Assembly: GCF_963259705.1 (NCBI RefSeq)
Contig: NC_081861.1
Coordinates: 107,600,102 to 107,664,101, forward strand
DNA length: 64,000 nt
Origin: Myotis daubentonii
Taxonomy: Eukaryota > Chordata > Mammalia > Chiroptera > Vespertilionidae
Reading direction: 5' to 3'
In this document: in pieces, positions 22,889 through 35,278 of the stretch
Position numbering within the stretch: position 1 is the stretch's first letter
Layout of the letters: each line of letters begins with the position of its first letter
Translations under genes and position numbers: made by a program
The notes under the pieces: generated by a model
Databases searched by the model: none
What the model saw: only the letters and a program-made list of their open reading frames with translations
Told to the model about the DNA's origin: nothing

Positions 22889-23664
22889 CTAGGGGCCCAG
22901 TGCATGAAGATTCATGCACTGGGGGTGGGTCCTTCAGCCCAACCTGCACCCTCTCCAATCTGGGAGCCATCAGGGGAGCCCTCTCCAATCCAGGAGTTTC
23001 TGTCTGTCATTGCAATCATATGAGCAAATTTTCTGAGACCCCCAACCCAGTTTGGTTTGTTGCTCAGAGAATAATAGGGGCTTTTTTTTTTCTTTGCTTC
23101 ATTGGTGGAGATTTCCTGGAAGTTTCAGGATATCTTCCCTTTAATTTTTCCTAGACACTCTGATTTTACTTATGTCTCTCACCTTTGCTTTCCCTCCACC
23201 CCCCACCACAACAGTAACTTGCTACAGGCTCACTTTGCTCTAGTGTCTGGGAGATACACCAGCCACCAGAACTATGATTCCCAGCATTCCTTGTGCACCC
23301 CATGCTCTGGGCTTCTGCATCAGGTCCTAGGATGCCACCAGAGCTACTATTCCCAGAATTCCTGGTGCTCCCGCACTCTTGGTTTTCCCTTCTTGCTCTG
23401 TCTCCATCCCATGCTCTCCCACTCTGTCAAGTCCTCCAATCCGCCAGCTCTCCCCCTCTGCTCTCTGTCTGGTGGCTTGGGGAGCCAAGTTCCCCAAGCT
23501 GCTCCACTCTCTGCCCGCTCTCCCACTCTACTCTCCACCCGGCAACTGTGTATGCAAATTAATCCGCCATCTTTGTTGGGTTAATTTGCATACTCGCTCC
23601 TGATTGGCTGGTGAGCGTAGTGGAGGGATGGTCAATTTACATGTTTCTCTTTTATTATATAGGA
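22889..23664 (-). mobile_element. HeliBat, complete, minus strand
   Basis: Plus strand begins CTAGGGGCCCAGTGCATGAA (antisense 3' hairpin) after A and ends CTTTTATTATATAGGA before T (antisense 5' terminus TCCTATATAATAAAAG). 776 bp. Near its 5' end are two inverted ~20-bp blocks around GCAAATTAA/CCGCCATCTT. Confidence 0.93.
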
Positions 23665-24423
23665 TATTTGACAAATAAGAATTGAATATATTTAAAGTGT
23701 ACAATTTCATATTTTCACACACACACACATGCATTGTAAAATGATCACCACAATCAACCTAATTAACATATTTGTCACCTCATATAGTTACCATTGTGTG
23801 TGTGTGTGTGCGTATTAACACTCAGAGCTACCCTGTTAGCAAATTTCAAGTGTTCAATACAGTATTGTTAACTATAGTCACCATGCTGCACATTAGATCG
23901 CTGAAACTTATTCTTCTTACCTAAGTGTACTCTTTCACCTCCTCATTTCTCTCTCACTCCACCTATGGTAACCACTATTCCACTCCCTACTTCTGAGTCT
24001 GTTTTAGATTCTACATATAAGTGAGATCATATAGTATTTTTCTTTCTGAGTCTCACTTATTTCACTTAGCATAATATCCTCTAGGTTCATCCATGTTGTC
24101 AAAAACAGGTGGATATCCCTTTGCTAAGGGAGCATAATATAATATTATATGTAAGTGTTTTTGAAACCTTAAAAATGTTGGTAGTCTATTATACACGCAC
24201 ATTTTCTTTTTTTAATTTAATTTTTAAAACGTTTTATTGTTGAAAGTATTATGTATGTTCCCTTTTTTCCCCATTGACCTCTTCTAACCAACCTCCACCT
24301 ACCCCCAGGCCTTCACCACCCTATTGTCTGTGTCCATAGGTTATACATATATGCATACAAGTTCTGTGGTTGATCTCTTCCCATTCCAATAATCTGCTGA
24401 TGGGCATTTAGATTATTTTCATA
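23665..24423 (-). mobile_element. Old LINE-1 3' end (antisense) with a nested younger L1 tail
   Basis: Old L1 3' UTR text (ATTAACATATTTGTCACCTC, TATAGTCACCATGCTGCACA, GTGAGATCATATAGTATTTTTC) at 23665-24190. A younger antisense L1 3' end follows at about 24205-24385 (TTTTATTGTTGAAAGTATTATG). Old L1 text then continues (CTGATGGGCATTTAGATT) and resumes after the next HeliBat at 25122-25225. Confidence 0.75.
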
Positions 24424-25121
24424 CTAGAGGCCCGGTGCATGAAATTCATGCATAGGAGAAGGGTTTTCCTCATAGCGGCCTGCACCCTCTCCAATCTGGG
24501 ACCTCTCAGGGGATGTCTAACTGCCTCTCGCAATCTGGGACCGCTGGCTCCTAACCTCTCGCCTGCCTACCTGCCTGATAGCCCCTAACCACCTCTGCCT
24601 GCCTGCCTGATCGCTCTTAACTGCTCCCCTGCTGGCCTGATCACCCCTAACCACCTCTGCCTCACCCCGCACCCAGAACCCAGGATTCCCTCCTCCAGCT
24701 GGTCGCAGGCACCTGGGACCTGGGCTTCCCTCTCTCTGGCCAGCTGCAGGCACCCAGGACCTGGGCTGACTTCGCCCAGGCCAGCAGCAGCCACAGGGGA
24801 CCGTGGGCGGGCAGCTTCTCCCAGGCCACAGCCACAGGTGCCCTGGACCACAGGGTGGGCGACTTGTCCCTCTCCCCAGCCATAGCTGTAGGTGCTGGCA
24901 CCTCGGACCTTTGGGCGGATGGCTTGTCTCTCTCCCAGGCCGCAGTTGCAGGCACATCCACTGGCATCCAGGACCATGTGGCGGGTGGCTTTTTCCTTTC
25001 CTGGGCTGCAGCCTGGCTGGTCTCCATTCCTCTCTCCCCAATGTTAAGTGTCTGAGCTGTTACAGCATGATGGCATGAGGGCATGATGACCATTTGCATA
25101 TTAGTTTTTTATTATATAGGA
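24424..25121 (-). mobile_element. HeliBat, complete, minus strand
   Basis: Begins CTAGAGGCCCGGTGCATGAA after A and ends TTTTATTATATAGGA before T. 698 bp, inserted in an old L1. The GC-rich body gives long but meaningless reading frames (up to 174 codons on the minus strand). Confidence 0.93.
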
Positions 25122-25230
25122 TCTTAGTTATTGTGAATAATGCTGTAATGTAGAAGTGCAGGTTTCTCTTGGAGATCCAGATTTCATTTCCTTTGAACAT
25201 ATTCGTAGAAGTGGTAAAGGTACTTCTTAA

Positions 25231-25291
25231 AGAGAGAAGAAGGAGAAGGGGAAGGGGAAGGGGGAGGGGAAAGGGAAGGAGAAGGAGAAGG
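25231..25291 (+). repeat. Purine-rich simple repeat
   Basis: Imperfect GGAGAAGGGGAAGGGG units, strictly purine on the plus strand. Confidence 0.9.
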
Positions 25292-25392
25292 ATAATAATT
25301 ATTATTGAGGTACATAGTTAAAAGAAAAAAGGGCAATAAATATGTACCTATCAATAGCCAGTTTAAATGTAAATAACAAATGCTCCAATCAA

Positions 25393-27877
25393 AAAGCATA
25401 GGGTAGAAGAACCAAGATGGTGGCATAGATAAATGCCAGTACTCACCGCCTCCCACAACCACATCAAAATTACAACTAAAATACAGAACAAACATCATTC
25501 AGAATCACCTGAAATCTGGCTGAATGGAAGTCTTATAACTAGATAAGTAAAGAAGAAAGTACAGTGGGGCCTTGACTTACTAGTGTTCCAACTAACGAGT
25601 TTTTCGAGATATGAGCCGTCTCTCAGCCGATTTTTTGCTCTGAGTTGTGAGCTAAAATTCGGGTTACAAGCCAGCTTCAGATACCCCACCACTAGCTGGC
25701 GCAGCAAACGTCACAGTGAACGCCACAACATCAGCCCAGCATCACGTGTCTCACTTGTTCACTTTTTGATTTGACATACGAATAATTTGAGTTACGAGCT
25801 CCATCATGGAACAAATTAAACTCATAAGTCAAGGCCTCACTGTACATTAAGACTGGTAGGAGGTTTGGAGGTATGGAGTGGGCTGGTCCAACACCCATGT
25901 GTGGCATTTTTTAAGTTGGGAGTGATATCTCATCTGCAGTGGACTCCCTTGAGGAGCAAGGGGTCCCAGCCCCATACCAGGCCCTCAGCCCAGGGTTCCA
26001 GAGCTGGGAAGAGAAATCCTTGTAACTTCAGGCTGTAAAATCAGTGGGGATTGTTACTGAGTGTCATAGTGGCTGCTGTGTCACTCAGGAAATTACTCTT
26101 AAAGAGCTGGTGCACGAATTTACTTGGACTTCCTCCCTCTGAGCTCCTGTGCTGGGACAACGGCTTTGGGGAATCCAGGGACATCTGGAGCAGAACTGGA
26201 TTGTTTGGCATCAGGGAAAGACCTATGCTGAGACCTTCCCTGTTGCAGAGCTGACTGGCAGCCATATCTGAGTTTCCATCAGCTCGGCTCACATTGTTCC
26301 CTCCATCCTAGGGATTCCTCCCCATCCAATTTTCATCCCCACCCAAGTTGTTTGCAGCAGCTTTTCCATATGAAAGTCCTGTCCTATCTCAGGTTTCAGA
26401 TTTTTATAAAATCTCTCAAACAAGCAACAGCTGGTGTCAGTGTGTTGCATACCTATCAATAAGAGGCCCAAGACCTTCACAGCGTGGTCTTGCCGGGGCA
26501 CTTCCAAACACAACACAAGTAGCAGCCATCTACAGATTGATGTGTAGCTTCTGCCAGGTGGCCCCAGGCAGTGGCTGACTTTTCACCTCCTGGGAGGCCC
26601 CAGAGCCAGTGCAGCTGGTGGACAGCTTCAGACCACACCAGATTACAACTCTACACATCTACAAGTGACACACTCAAGGGGCAGTCTCAGTGAGCACAAA
26701 AGCCCCACTGAAGCAAGTCCTGCCCCATAGGGCTGTCTCCTGCACAGAAGCTCTTCCACTGTAGTTGCAGTCAGTCTTCACAGCCAATTGGCCTGGAGGT
26801 TAATCCCTCCCAGTGATTCCAATAGCAATCGAGGCTCAACTACAACAAGACTGTGCACACAGCCCACACAGGGGTGCACATAGAGTGCCCAACTCAGGTG
26901 ACTGGGGAGGCTGAGCCACTGGGCCCTATAGGACACCTACTATACAAGACCACTCTGCCAATTCCAGGAGATATAGCAGCTCTACTTAATACAGAGAAAC
27001 AAACACAGGGAAGCAGCCAAAATGCAGAGACAAAGAAACATGTCACAAATGAAAGAATAGAAGAAATCTCCAGATAAAGTACTAAATAAAATGGAAGCAA
27101 ACAAAATACTAGATACAGAGTTCAAAACAATGGTTAAAAGGTTGCTCAAGGATCTTAATGAGACCTTCAAGGGACTTAGTGAGATTGTCAAGATCTTGAT
27201 TAGAATTTCAAGAACCTTTGTGATAACATCAAACACATGAAAAAGGACCAATCAGAAAGTAAGCATACACTAGCTGATATAAAGAACAATTTACAGAGAT
27301 TCAACAGTAGAGTAGAGGATTCCGAGAAACAAGTCAACAATTTGGAATATGAGGAAGCAAAAAAACACCCAATCAGAAGAGCAAAAAGAAAAAAGAATCC
27401 ACAAATATGAAGATAGTGTAAGGAGGCTCTGGGACAACTTCAAGCATTGTGGGGTGCATTCACATTATGAAGGTCCCAGAAGGAGAAGAGAGAGAGCAAG
27501 AGATTGAAAGCCTTTTTTAAGAAATAATGACAGAAAACTTCTCCTACATTGTGAAAGAAATAGACATAAAAGTCCAGAAAGTGCAGAGAGTCCCAAACAA
27601 TATGAACCCAAAGAGGCCCACATTAAGATAATTCATAATTAAAATGCCAAGGGTTAAAGACAAAGAGAGAATCCTAAAAGCAGCAAGAGAAAAGCAGTTA
27701 GTTAATTACAAGGGAGTGTCTATATGATTGTCACATAATTTCTCAACAGAAACTTTTTAAGCCAGAAGGGAGTGGCAAAAAATATTCAAAGTGATATACA
27801 ACAAGGACCCACAAACAAGATTACTCACAATGTTATCATTTACTATTAAAGGTCCAATAAAGAGCTTCACAGACCAG
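25393..27877 (+). mobile_element. LINE-1 (or HAL1) 5' UTR and broken ORF1
   Basis: Starts AGAAGAACCAAGATGGTGGC, the L1/HAL1 5' start with a YY1-type site. The 5' UTR continues to about 27000 with a Tigger-like MITE inserted at 25562. ORF1 text then follows in broken frames (AATGCAGAGACAAAGAAACATG, TATGAAGATAGTGTAAGGAG, GCCAGAAGGGAGTGGC), stopping at a deletion/SINE junction near 27878. With 28014-34436 it would make one L1 of about 6 kb, but the HAL1 alternative is not excluded. Confidence 0.78.
25562..25842. mobile_element. Tigger/pogo-like MITE, copy 1
   Basis: Terminal inverted repeats CAGTGGGGCCTTGACTTA and AAGTCAAGGCCTCACTG flanked by TA on each side, the target preference of mariner/pogo elements. 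281 bp, no transposase. A second copy lies at 40987-41163. Confidence 0.85.
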
Positions 27878-28013
27878 TCACTGCCTCCTTCACACTCCCT
27901 ACTGGGGGTATGCCTGCAACCAAGGTACATGCCCTTGACCGGAAGTGAACCTGGGACCCTTCAGTCCACAGGCTGACACTCTATCCACTGAACCAAATGG
28001 GTTAGGGCAAAGA
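27878..28013 (-). mobile_element. Ves SINE fragment
   Basis: Only the tRNA-like half is present (CTGCCTCC...GGAAGTGAACCTGGGACCC...CTATCCACTGAACCAAATGGGTTAGGGC). The SINE tail is missing on the left, together with the end of ORF1, suggesting a deletion after insertion. Confidence 0.85.
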
Positions 28014-29534
28014 CTTTTCTTAAAAAAGGCATAAGGTAGCTAAATGGATAGGAAAGCAAGACTTACATTTATGGTGTCTACTTGAAACCCACCTCAGAAC
28101 AAAAGTTACAGTCTACAAATAAAGGGATGTAAAAAGATATTTTGCATAAATGAAAAGGAAAATAAAGCTGGGGTAGCAATACTTATACCAGACAAAATTG
28201 ACTTTACATCAAAGGCTACAGTAACACTATATAATGATATGAGGACACTAAATAATGATAAAAAGGAACAGTCCAACAAGAAGATATAATACTTGTAAAC
28301 ATGTGTGCCCCCAACATAGGAACACCTAAACATGTAAAGCAAATGTTGATGGACATAAGGAGAGAGATTGACGGTAATAGAGTCATAGTAGGAGATTTTT
28401 ACATCCCATTGACATTAATAGGTCTTCCAAACAGAAAATCAAGGAAACAGTGGCCTTAAATGACACATTAGATCCAATGGTTTTAATTGATACCTTCTTA
28501 TATTTCACCCCAATGCTACAGAATATACATTCTTTTCAAGGGCATATGTAACATTTTCTAGGAGAGACCACATGTTAGGACACAAAACAAGTCTCAGTAC
28601 ATTTAAGAAGATTGAAATCATATCAAGCATTTGCTCTGACTATAATGGTATAAAAGTAGAAATCAATCACAAGGGAAAAAAAGGAAAAACACCCAGAAAC
28701 ATGGAGGCTAAATAACATGTTAATAAACAATGAATAGATTAACAATGAGATCAAGGAAGAAATCAAAAGATAACATGAAAATAAGAACACAACAACTGAA
28801 AATCTGTGGGACAGTGAAAGCAGCTCTAAGAGGGAAATTCATAGCATTACTGGCCTATCTCAAGGAATAAGAAAAATCTCAAGTAAAAAAATCTAGCTGT
28901 ACACTTAAAGGAACTTCAAAAAGAACCACAAACAAAGCTCCAGTTGAGTAGAAGGTAAGAAATTGCAATGATCAGAAGAGAAAGAAACAAAAAGGAGTCT
29001 AAAAACTCAGTACAAAAGATTAATGAAACCAAGAGCTGCTACTTGGAAAAGATAAACAAGATTGATAAAACTTTAAACAGACTCATAAAAAAAAAGGGAT
29101 AGGACCCTAATAAATAAAATCAGAAATGAAACCAATGAAATACAAAGGATTGTAAGAAAATATAATGAACAACAATATTTCCAAAGTACTGAACAATCTG
29201 GACAAAATAGATAAATTCCTAGAAACATACAATCTTCCAAAACTGAATCAGGAAGAATCAGAGAATCTGAATAGACAGATGACAACTAATGAAATTGAAG
29301 CAGTAATAAAAAACAAAACAGAACAAAACAAAAAACCTCCTAACAAACAAAAGTATTGGACTGGATGGCTTCACAAGTGAACTTTACCAAACATTCAAAG
29401 AACTAACACCTATCCTCCTCAAACTATTCCAAAAAATTCAAGAGCAGGAAACACTCGCAAGCTTATTTTATGAGACCAGCCTTATCCTAATGTAAAAACA
29501 GATAAGATAAATATACTACAAAGAAAGAAAATTA
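28014..29534 (+). mobile_element. Old LINE-1 ORF2, first part (sense)
   Basis: Broken endonuclease and reverse-transcriptase text (AACCCACCTCAGAACAAAAG, GGGTAGCAATACTTATACCAGAC, AATCAGGAAGAATCAGAGAATC), followed by the 16-bp sequence that is duplicated around the HAL1 insertion. Confidence 0.85.
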
Positions 29535-29550
29535 GAGGCCATTGTCTTTA

Positions 29551-31665
29551 TTTTTTTTATTTAATATATATATATTTTTTATTTTTTAATTAAATCTTTA
29601 TTGTTCAGATTATTACAGTTGTTCCTCTTTCCCCCCCCCCCCATAGCTCCCCTCCGCCCTCACCCCCCCCACTGTCCTCATCCATAGTTGCACGATTTTT
29701 GTCCAGTTTCTTCCCACATCCCCCATACCCCTTTCCCCCCCAAGAATAGTCAGTCCACTCCCTTTCTATGCCCCAGATTCTATTATAATCATCAGTTTAT
29801 TCTGTTCATCAGATTATTTATTCACTTGATTCTTAGATTCACTTGTCGATAGATGCATATTTCTTGTTCATAATTTGTATCTTTACCTTTTTCTTCTTCT
29901 TCGTCTTCTTAAGGATACCTTTCAGCATTTCATATAATATTGGTTTTGTGGCAATGAACTCCTTTAGCTTTTCCTTATATGTGAAGCTCTTTATCTGGCC
30001 TTCACTTCTGAATGATAGCTATGCTGGATAAAGTAATCTTGGTTGTAGGTTCTTGGTATTCATCACTTTGAATATTTCTTGCCACTCCCTTCTGGTCTGC
30101 AAAGTTTCTGTTGAGAAATCAGCTGACAGTCGTATGGGTATTCCCTTGTAGGTAACTGAGTTTCTTTCTCTTGCTGCTTTTAAGATTCTCTCTTTGTCTT
30201 TTGCTCTTGGCATTTTATGATGTGTCTTGGTTGGTACGCTTGAATCTGTCCCAGAGGCTCCTTACACTATCTTTGTATTTTTGGATTCTTTTTTCTTTTT
30301 GTTTTTCCAGTTGGGTGTTTTTTGCTTCTTCTTATTTCAAATCTTTGACTTGATTCTTGCGATCCTCTAGTCTGCTGTTGGAACTTTGCATAATATCCTT
30401 TATTTCAGTCAGTGTATGCTTAATTTCTAGTTGGTCCTTTTTCATAACCTCGAGGATCTCACTAGATTTTTTGAGGGTCTCACTACATTTATCGGCATTC
30501 TCACCAGACTTTTTGAGGGTCTTACTAAATTTATCGGTGGTTTCTAGAAAGTTCTTGAAAAACCTTAAAAGTGTGGTTTTGAACTCTATATCCAGTAGTT
30601 TGCTTTCCTCCATTTCTGTCATTTTTGTCATGTTTCTTTGTCTCCGCATTTTTTACGCTTCCCTGTGTTGATCGAGTGGCTTTCTGTGCTAGGCGTCCTA
30701 TAGGGACCAGTGGCTCAGCCTCCCCAGTTACCTGAGGTGGACACTCTTGGTGCACCCCCTTGTGGGCTTTGTGCACAGTCTTGTTGTAGTTAAGCCTTGA
30801 TTGTTCTAGGTATCACTGTGAGGAATTGACCTCCAGGCCAATTGGCTGTGAGAATCAGCTGTTTCTGCAGTGGGAGAACTTCTGTGCTAGAGACACCCCT
30901 CCAGGGCAAGACTTACTTCAATGGGGCTTTGGTGCTCACTGAGTCTGCCCCCAAGTGTGTCCTTTATGGATCTGAGGAGCTGCAATCTGGATGGTCCCAC
31001 TCTGACCACTGGGCACACTCCTGGATCTCTAAGGAGGTGCTAATCTAGCCTCTGTTTGAGGCTACCCAGCAGGAGCTCAGCTGTGAAGCAATGCAAGTTG
31101 CCCTGGGGCCTTGGGCCAGCTGTAAGTTTGTTAGGTAATTTTCAGATTGCAAAGGGCCAGGCCTTTCATATGCAAAAGCCAGCGCACAGCTTGGGTGGGG
31201 CAGGGGTCCCAGGGAATCAACAGGGCGGAGCAAGCAGCTATGGCTGCCCTCAGAGGCCCTGCTTCTCAGTGTCCTGGCAATCGCTGCAAGCACCTCTGAG
31301 AGAAAGCTGCCCTCTAGTTCTGACCGATGTCAGACAGTCCAGTTTCTCCCGTATGAGTATGGGTCCCCAGAGACTTGCCCGGAACTGGAGCTCAGAGCTT
31401 GAGACTCCCTACCGATTGAAAAAGACAAACGTGTCCTCAGCCGCCAGCCCTCCCCGCCTCCGTACCTCTGTACTTTACTTCTGCACCACACCTCCTCTGA
31501 GTCTCGTTATGCTTTTCTCTTTCCTTCTAGTTGTAGAATTTCCACTCAACCAGCCTTCCTGTGGTTCTGGATGATGTCCGTTCCATCTTTTAGTTGTATT
31601 CTTGAAGTGGTTGTGCTAAGCAGCAATCTCTGGTGTTTACCTATGCCGCCATCTTGGTTTTTTTC
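29551..31665 (-). mobile_element. HAL1 (half-L1) element, minus strand, broken ORF1
   Basis: Flanked by a target duplication GAGGCCATTGTCTTTA / GAGGCCATTTGTCTTTA (29535-29550 and 31666-31682) within an old L1. Minus-strand order: 5' UTR starting with CCAAGATGGCGGC near 31650, ORF1 start MRRQRNMTKMTEMEESKLLD at 30649, coiled-coil text, then C-terminal text (ERNSVTYKGIPIRLSADFST) at 30213-30019, then a 3' UTR with a long G-rich tract (antisense at 29630-29750) and a poly-A tail. There is no ORF2 between ORF1 and the 3' UTR. About 130 bp of the RNA-binding region of ORF1 (near 30213-30250) is deleted, breaking the frame. Confidence 0.85.
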
Positions 31666-34436
31666 GAGGCCATTTGTCTTTAATATAGATGCTAAGATCC
31701 GCAACAAAATATTAGCAAACCAGATCCAGAAATGCATTTAAAAATCATATACCACGATCAAGTAAGATTTATTCTGAAGATGCAATGTTGGTACAATATA
31801 TGCAAATCAATAAATGTGATAACCGCCACATAAACAAAATGAAGGATAAAAACCACATGATCATATCAATAGATGCAGAAAAGGCATTTTATAAAATTCA
31901 GCACCCTTTTATATAAAAACTCTCAGTAAAGTGGGAATAGAGGGAACATACCTCAACATAATAAAGGGCATATATGACAAATCCACAACAAATATTATAT
32001 TCAATGGGCCAAAACTACAAGTGTTTCCCTTAAGATCTGGAAGAAGACAGGATTGTTCACTTTCACCACTCTTATTCAAAATAATACTGGAAGTCCTAGC
32101 CACAGCAATCAGACAAGAGGAAAAAATAAAAGGTATTTAAATGGGAAACAAAGAAGTAAAACTGTCATTATCTGCAGATGACATGATACTATATAAAGAG
32201 AATCCTAAAGATTACACCAATAAGCCACTATAACTGATAAATGAATTCATTAAAGTAGCAGGATACAAAATAAATATACAAGAATCAGTTTCCTTTTCAT
32301 ACACTAATAATGAACTATCAGAAAGGGAAACTAAGAAAACAATCCCATTCAAAATTGCATTAAAAATACCTAGGAATAAATTTCACCAAGACCTGTACTT
32401 GGAAATTTATAAGATGTCAAAGAAATTGAAGAAATTACCAACAAGTGGAAGCATATATAGTTTTCATTGATAAGAAAAATTTGTACATGGTTAAAATATC
32501 CATAGTAACCAAAGCAACATTCAATGCAACTCCTATCAATGATAACAATAGCATATTTTATGGAAGTAGAACAAATGTTCCAAAAATTTGTGTGGAACAA
32601 CAAAAGACCCCAAATAGCTATAACAATCTTGAGAAAGAAGAAAAAATATGGCGGAATCACCCTCCCTGATACCTACATAGCCATTGTAATCAAAACAACA
32701 TGGTACTGGCATAAAAAGAGACATAGATCAATGGAACAGAATAGAGAGCCCAGAAATGAACCCACGCCTTTATGGTCAATTAATATTGGACATAGGAGGC
32801 AAAAACATACAATGGGTTAAAAATAGTCTCTTCAATACATGGTGTTGGGGAAGCTGTCCAGATACATTAAAAAAGGTGAAACTAGACCACCTTATTACAC
32901 CATATACAAGATATACTCAAAATGGATTAAAGACTTAAATGTTAGACTCAAAACCATAAAAATATGAGAAAAAAACATAGGCAGCAAAATCTCGGAAATT
33001 TCCAGTCGCAATATTTTTTTGTGATTTGTCGTCTTGGGCAAGGGAAACCAAAGAAAAAATAAACAAATGGGACTACATCAAATTAAAGTTTTTTCACAGC
33101 AAAAGAAAATTATTAACAAAATGAAATACAACCTACTGAATGGGAGAACATATTCACCAGTGATACATCTGATCAGAAGTTAATATCCAAAATTCATAAA
33201 AAAAACTTATTCAACTAAACACCCCCCAAAAATTCCAACTAAAAAATAGGCAAAGCCTGCCCTGGCCTGTGTCTCTCAATGGTTAGCATGGTGGCCTATA
33301 CACCAAGTGGTCTTGGATTTGATTCCCGGTCAATGGCACGTACCTGCGTTGCAGGTTAAATCCCAGCCCTGATTAGCCACCTGCAGGAGTCAGCTAATCA
33401 ATGTGTCTCTTTTGCATTGATGTTCTCTCTCTCTCTCCCTCCCTCTCTCTCTTCCCTCCCTTGTACTCTCTCTAAAAAGCAATGGAAAAAATATCTTCAA
33501 GTGAGGATTAACAAACAAAAATAAATGGGCAAAGCACCTGAATATACACTTCTCCAAATAGGACATACAGATTGCCAATAGTCATAACAAAAGATGCTCA
33601 CCGTCTCTAATCATCAGAGAAATACAAAATAAAACCATGATGGTATATCACCTCACACCTGTCAGAATGGCTTTCATCAATAAATCAACAAACAACAGAG
33701 TGCTGTAGTGTTGGTGGGAATGTAGATTGCTACAGCCACTGTGGAAAGCAGTATGGAATACCTCAAAAAATTAAAATGGAAAAACTTTATAACCCAGTGA
33801 TTCCACTTCTGGGAATATATACAAAGGAACCTAATACACAAATTAGAAAGAATATATGCACCCCTATGCTCATAGCAGAGTTATTTACAATAACAAATCC
33901 ATAAGCAGCTCAAATGTTCATCAGTAGATGAATGGATAAAAAGGGTGTGGTACATTTCCACAATGGAATACTACTTGGCTATAAAAAAGGATATCTTACC
34001 CTTTATGACAGCATGGATGGACCTGGAAATCTTTATGCTAAGTGAAATAAGCTAGTCAGAGAAAGACAAGTACCATATGAATTCACTCATGTGGAATCTA
34101 ATGAACAAAATAAACTAACAAACTAAACAGAAACAGACCCATAGATAAGAGAACAGACTGACAGTTGTCAGAGAGGAGGGGTGTTGGGAGCTACATGAAA
34201 AAAAATTGAAAGGATTAAGGAAGAAACACACAGACAACAGTATGGTGATTACCAGAGGGAAAGGAGTCTGGGGAGGAGGTAGAGGTGAGTTTAGGGGAGT
34301 TTAAATGGTGATAGAAAGAGACTTGACTTGGTGTAGGGAACACACAATCACGTATACAGATCATGTAGAATTGTACACCTGAAACTATAGTTTTATTAAC
34401 CAATGTCACTCTAATAAATTAAATTAAAAATATATA
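31666..34436 (+). mobile_element. Old LINE-1 ORF2 second part and 3' UTR (sense)
   Basis: Resumes the ORF2 text after the HAL1: AGATGCAGAAAAGGCATTT, then TGTCATTATCTGCAGATGAC, which encodes an SADD version of the reverse-transcriptase catalytic motif, then the C-terminal domain and a 3' UTR ending ACCAATGTCACTCTAATAAA. A Ves SINE is nested at 33258-33520. Frames are broken throughout. Confidence 0.88.
33258..33520 (+). mobile_element. Ves SINE, GAGGATTAA-tail subfamily
   Basis: tRNA-like head (CTCAATGGTTAGCATGGTGG...GATTTGATTCCCGGTCAATGG), CT-rich middle and a 3' tail AATATCTTCAAGTGAGGATTAA. GCAAAGC occurs on both sides. The same tail type is in the copies at 39397 and 56416. Confidence 0.88.
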
Positions 34437-34572
34437 ATCAGTATTTTTAGTTGAATTTATCAGGAATGTTGGTGAAGATTCTTATTCTGCCATACTGTTG
34501 GAAAAGTAATTTCAGATTTTTTATATTTTTGACATGAAGTTTGTTTGTTTATCTATTTATTTTTGCCTCTAG

Positions 34573-34692
34573 CTCCCTATATATACTTCACCACCTCTTC
34601 AATCTAAATATGTTGAAGAGCAGCCTGGTAATTTACAAATGGGCTTTGCCTCCATCCGCACTACAACTGGTCGTTATATTGGCTGGTGCAAG
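34573..34692 (+). CDS. APOOL: APOOL coding exon 3
   Basis: Forty codons, phase 0 at both ends, starting LPIYTSPPLQSKYVEEQPGN and ending YIGWCK. This is the most recognisable stretch of the APOO/APOOL family, lying just before the membrane part of the protein. The acceptor is TTTTGCCTCTAG and the donor AAG|gtaagt is consensus. Relative to human APOOL as I know it, differences are mild (for example S for A after IYT, N for H after PG, R for C before YIGW), as expected under purifying selection. The exon sits in a largely repeat-free stretch about 140 bp after the 3' end of a long L1 block. Intron 2 is about 15.9 kb here and mostly transposon-derived. Confidence 0.95.
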
Positions 34693-34756
34693 GTAAGTCT
34701 ATTCTAATAGTTGTTCAATATTAGAGGATTTCTTATTTGTATTGCATACTAGTTGT

Positions 34757-35278
34757 TCCAGTTACCCATTGATGTGTAACAAACTACCCTGAAGCTTAGT
34801 GGTTTAAAACAACAACCATTCTATTATATTTCATTATTTTGTAAATCAGGAATTGGATTGGAGTTCAGACAAGTGTTCTTCTGGTGTTCTCAAAGGTCAC
34901 TCAGTGGGATTCATCAGGTGAATGGCCTGATCTAGAGGTCCAAAACAGCTTCATTCTCATGTCTGGCAACTTGTCACAGATGCTAGAGCGCTGGGCTCAG
35001 TTGGGAATGTTGACTAAAGCACCTACACATGGCCTCTCAGGCAAGGTGGCCAGATAACTTACATGGGCAATTCAGGGCTCCTACGGAAAATGTTACAAGA
35101 GGCCCTAGGTAGAATTTGCCAAGTTTCTTTCCTATCCTCAGATGTCTAAGAAAGTCTCCTCTACAGCATTCTAGTGTTAACTAAGGCCAATCTAATTTTC
35201 TGAGGGAGAGGAAAAAATGCCACCCCTCAATACAAGTAGCAGCAAATAATTTGTGGCCATATTTATTCTACCATACCA
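34757..35278. repeat. Probable old LTR or MER-type repeat
   Basis: Starts TGTTCCAGTTACCCATTGATGTGTAACAAACTACCC followed by TTAGTGGTTTAAAACAACAACC and ends near TACCATACCA. This text is common to an old mammalian dispersed repeat with TG...CA ends, consistent with a solo LTR. Family not assigned; no viral coding sequence. Confidence 0.45.

Noticed and set aside
24517..25041. 174-codon minus-strand open frame
   Set aside because: Lies wholly inside a GC-rich HeliBat with internal repeats; composition is Gly/Pro/Arg/Trp-rich with no family motif.
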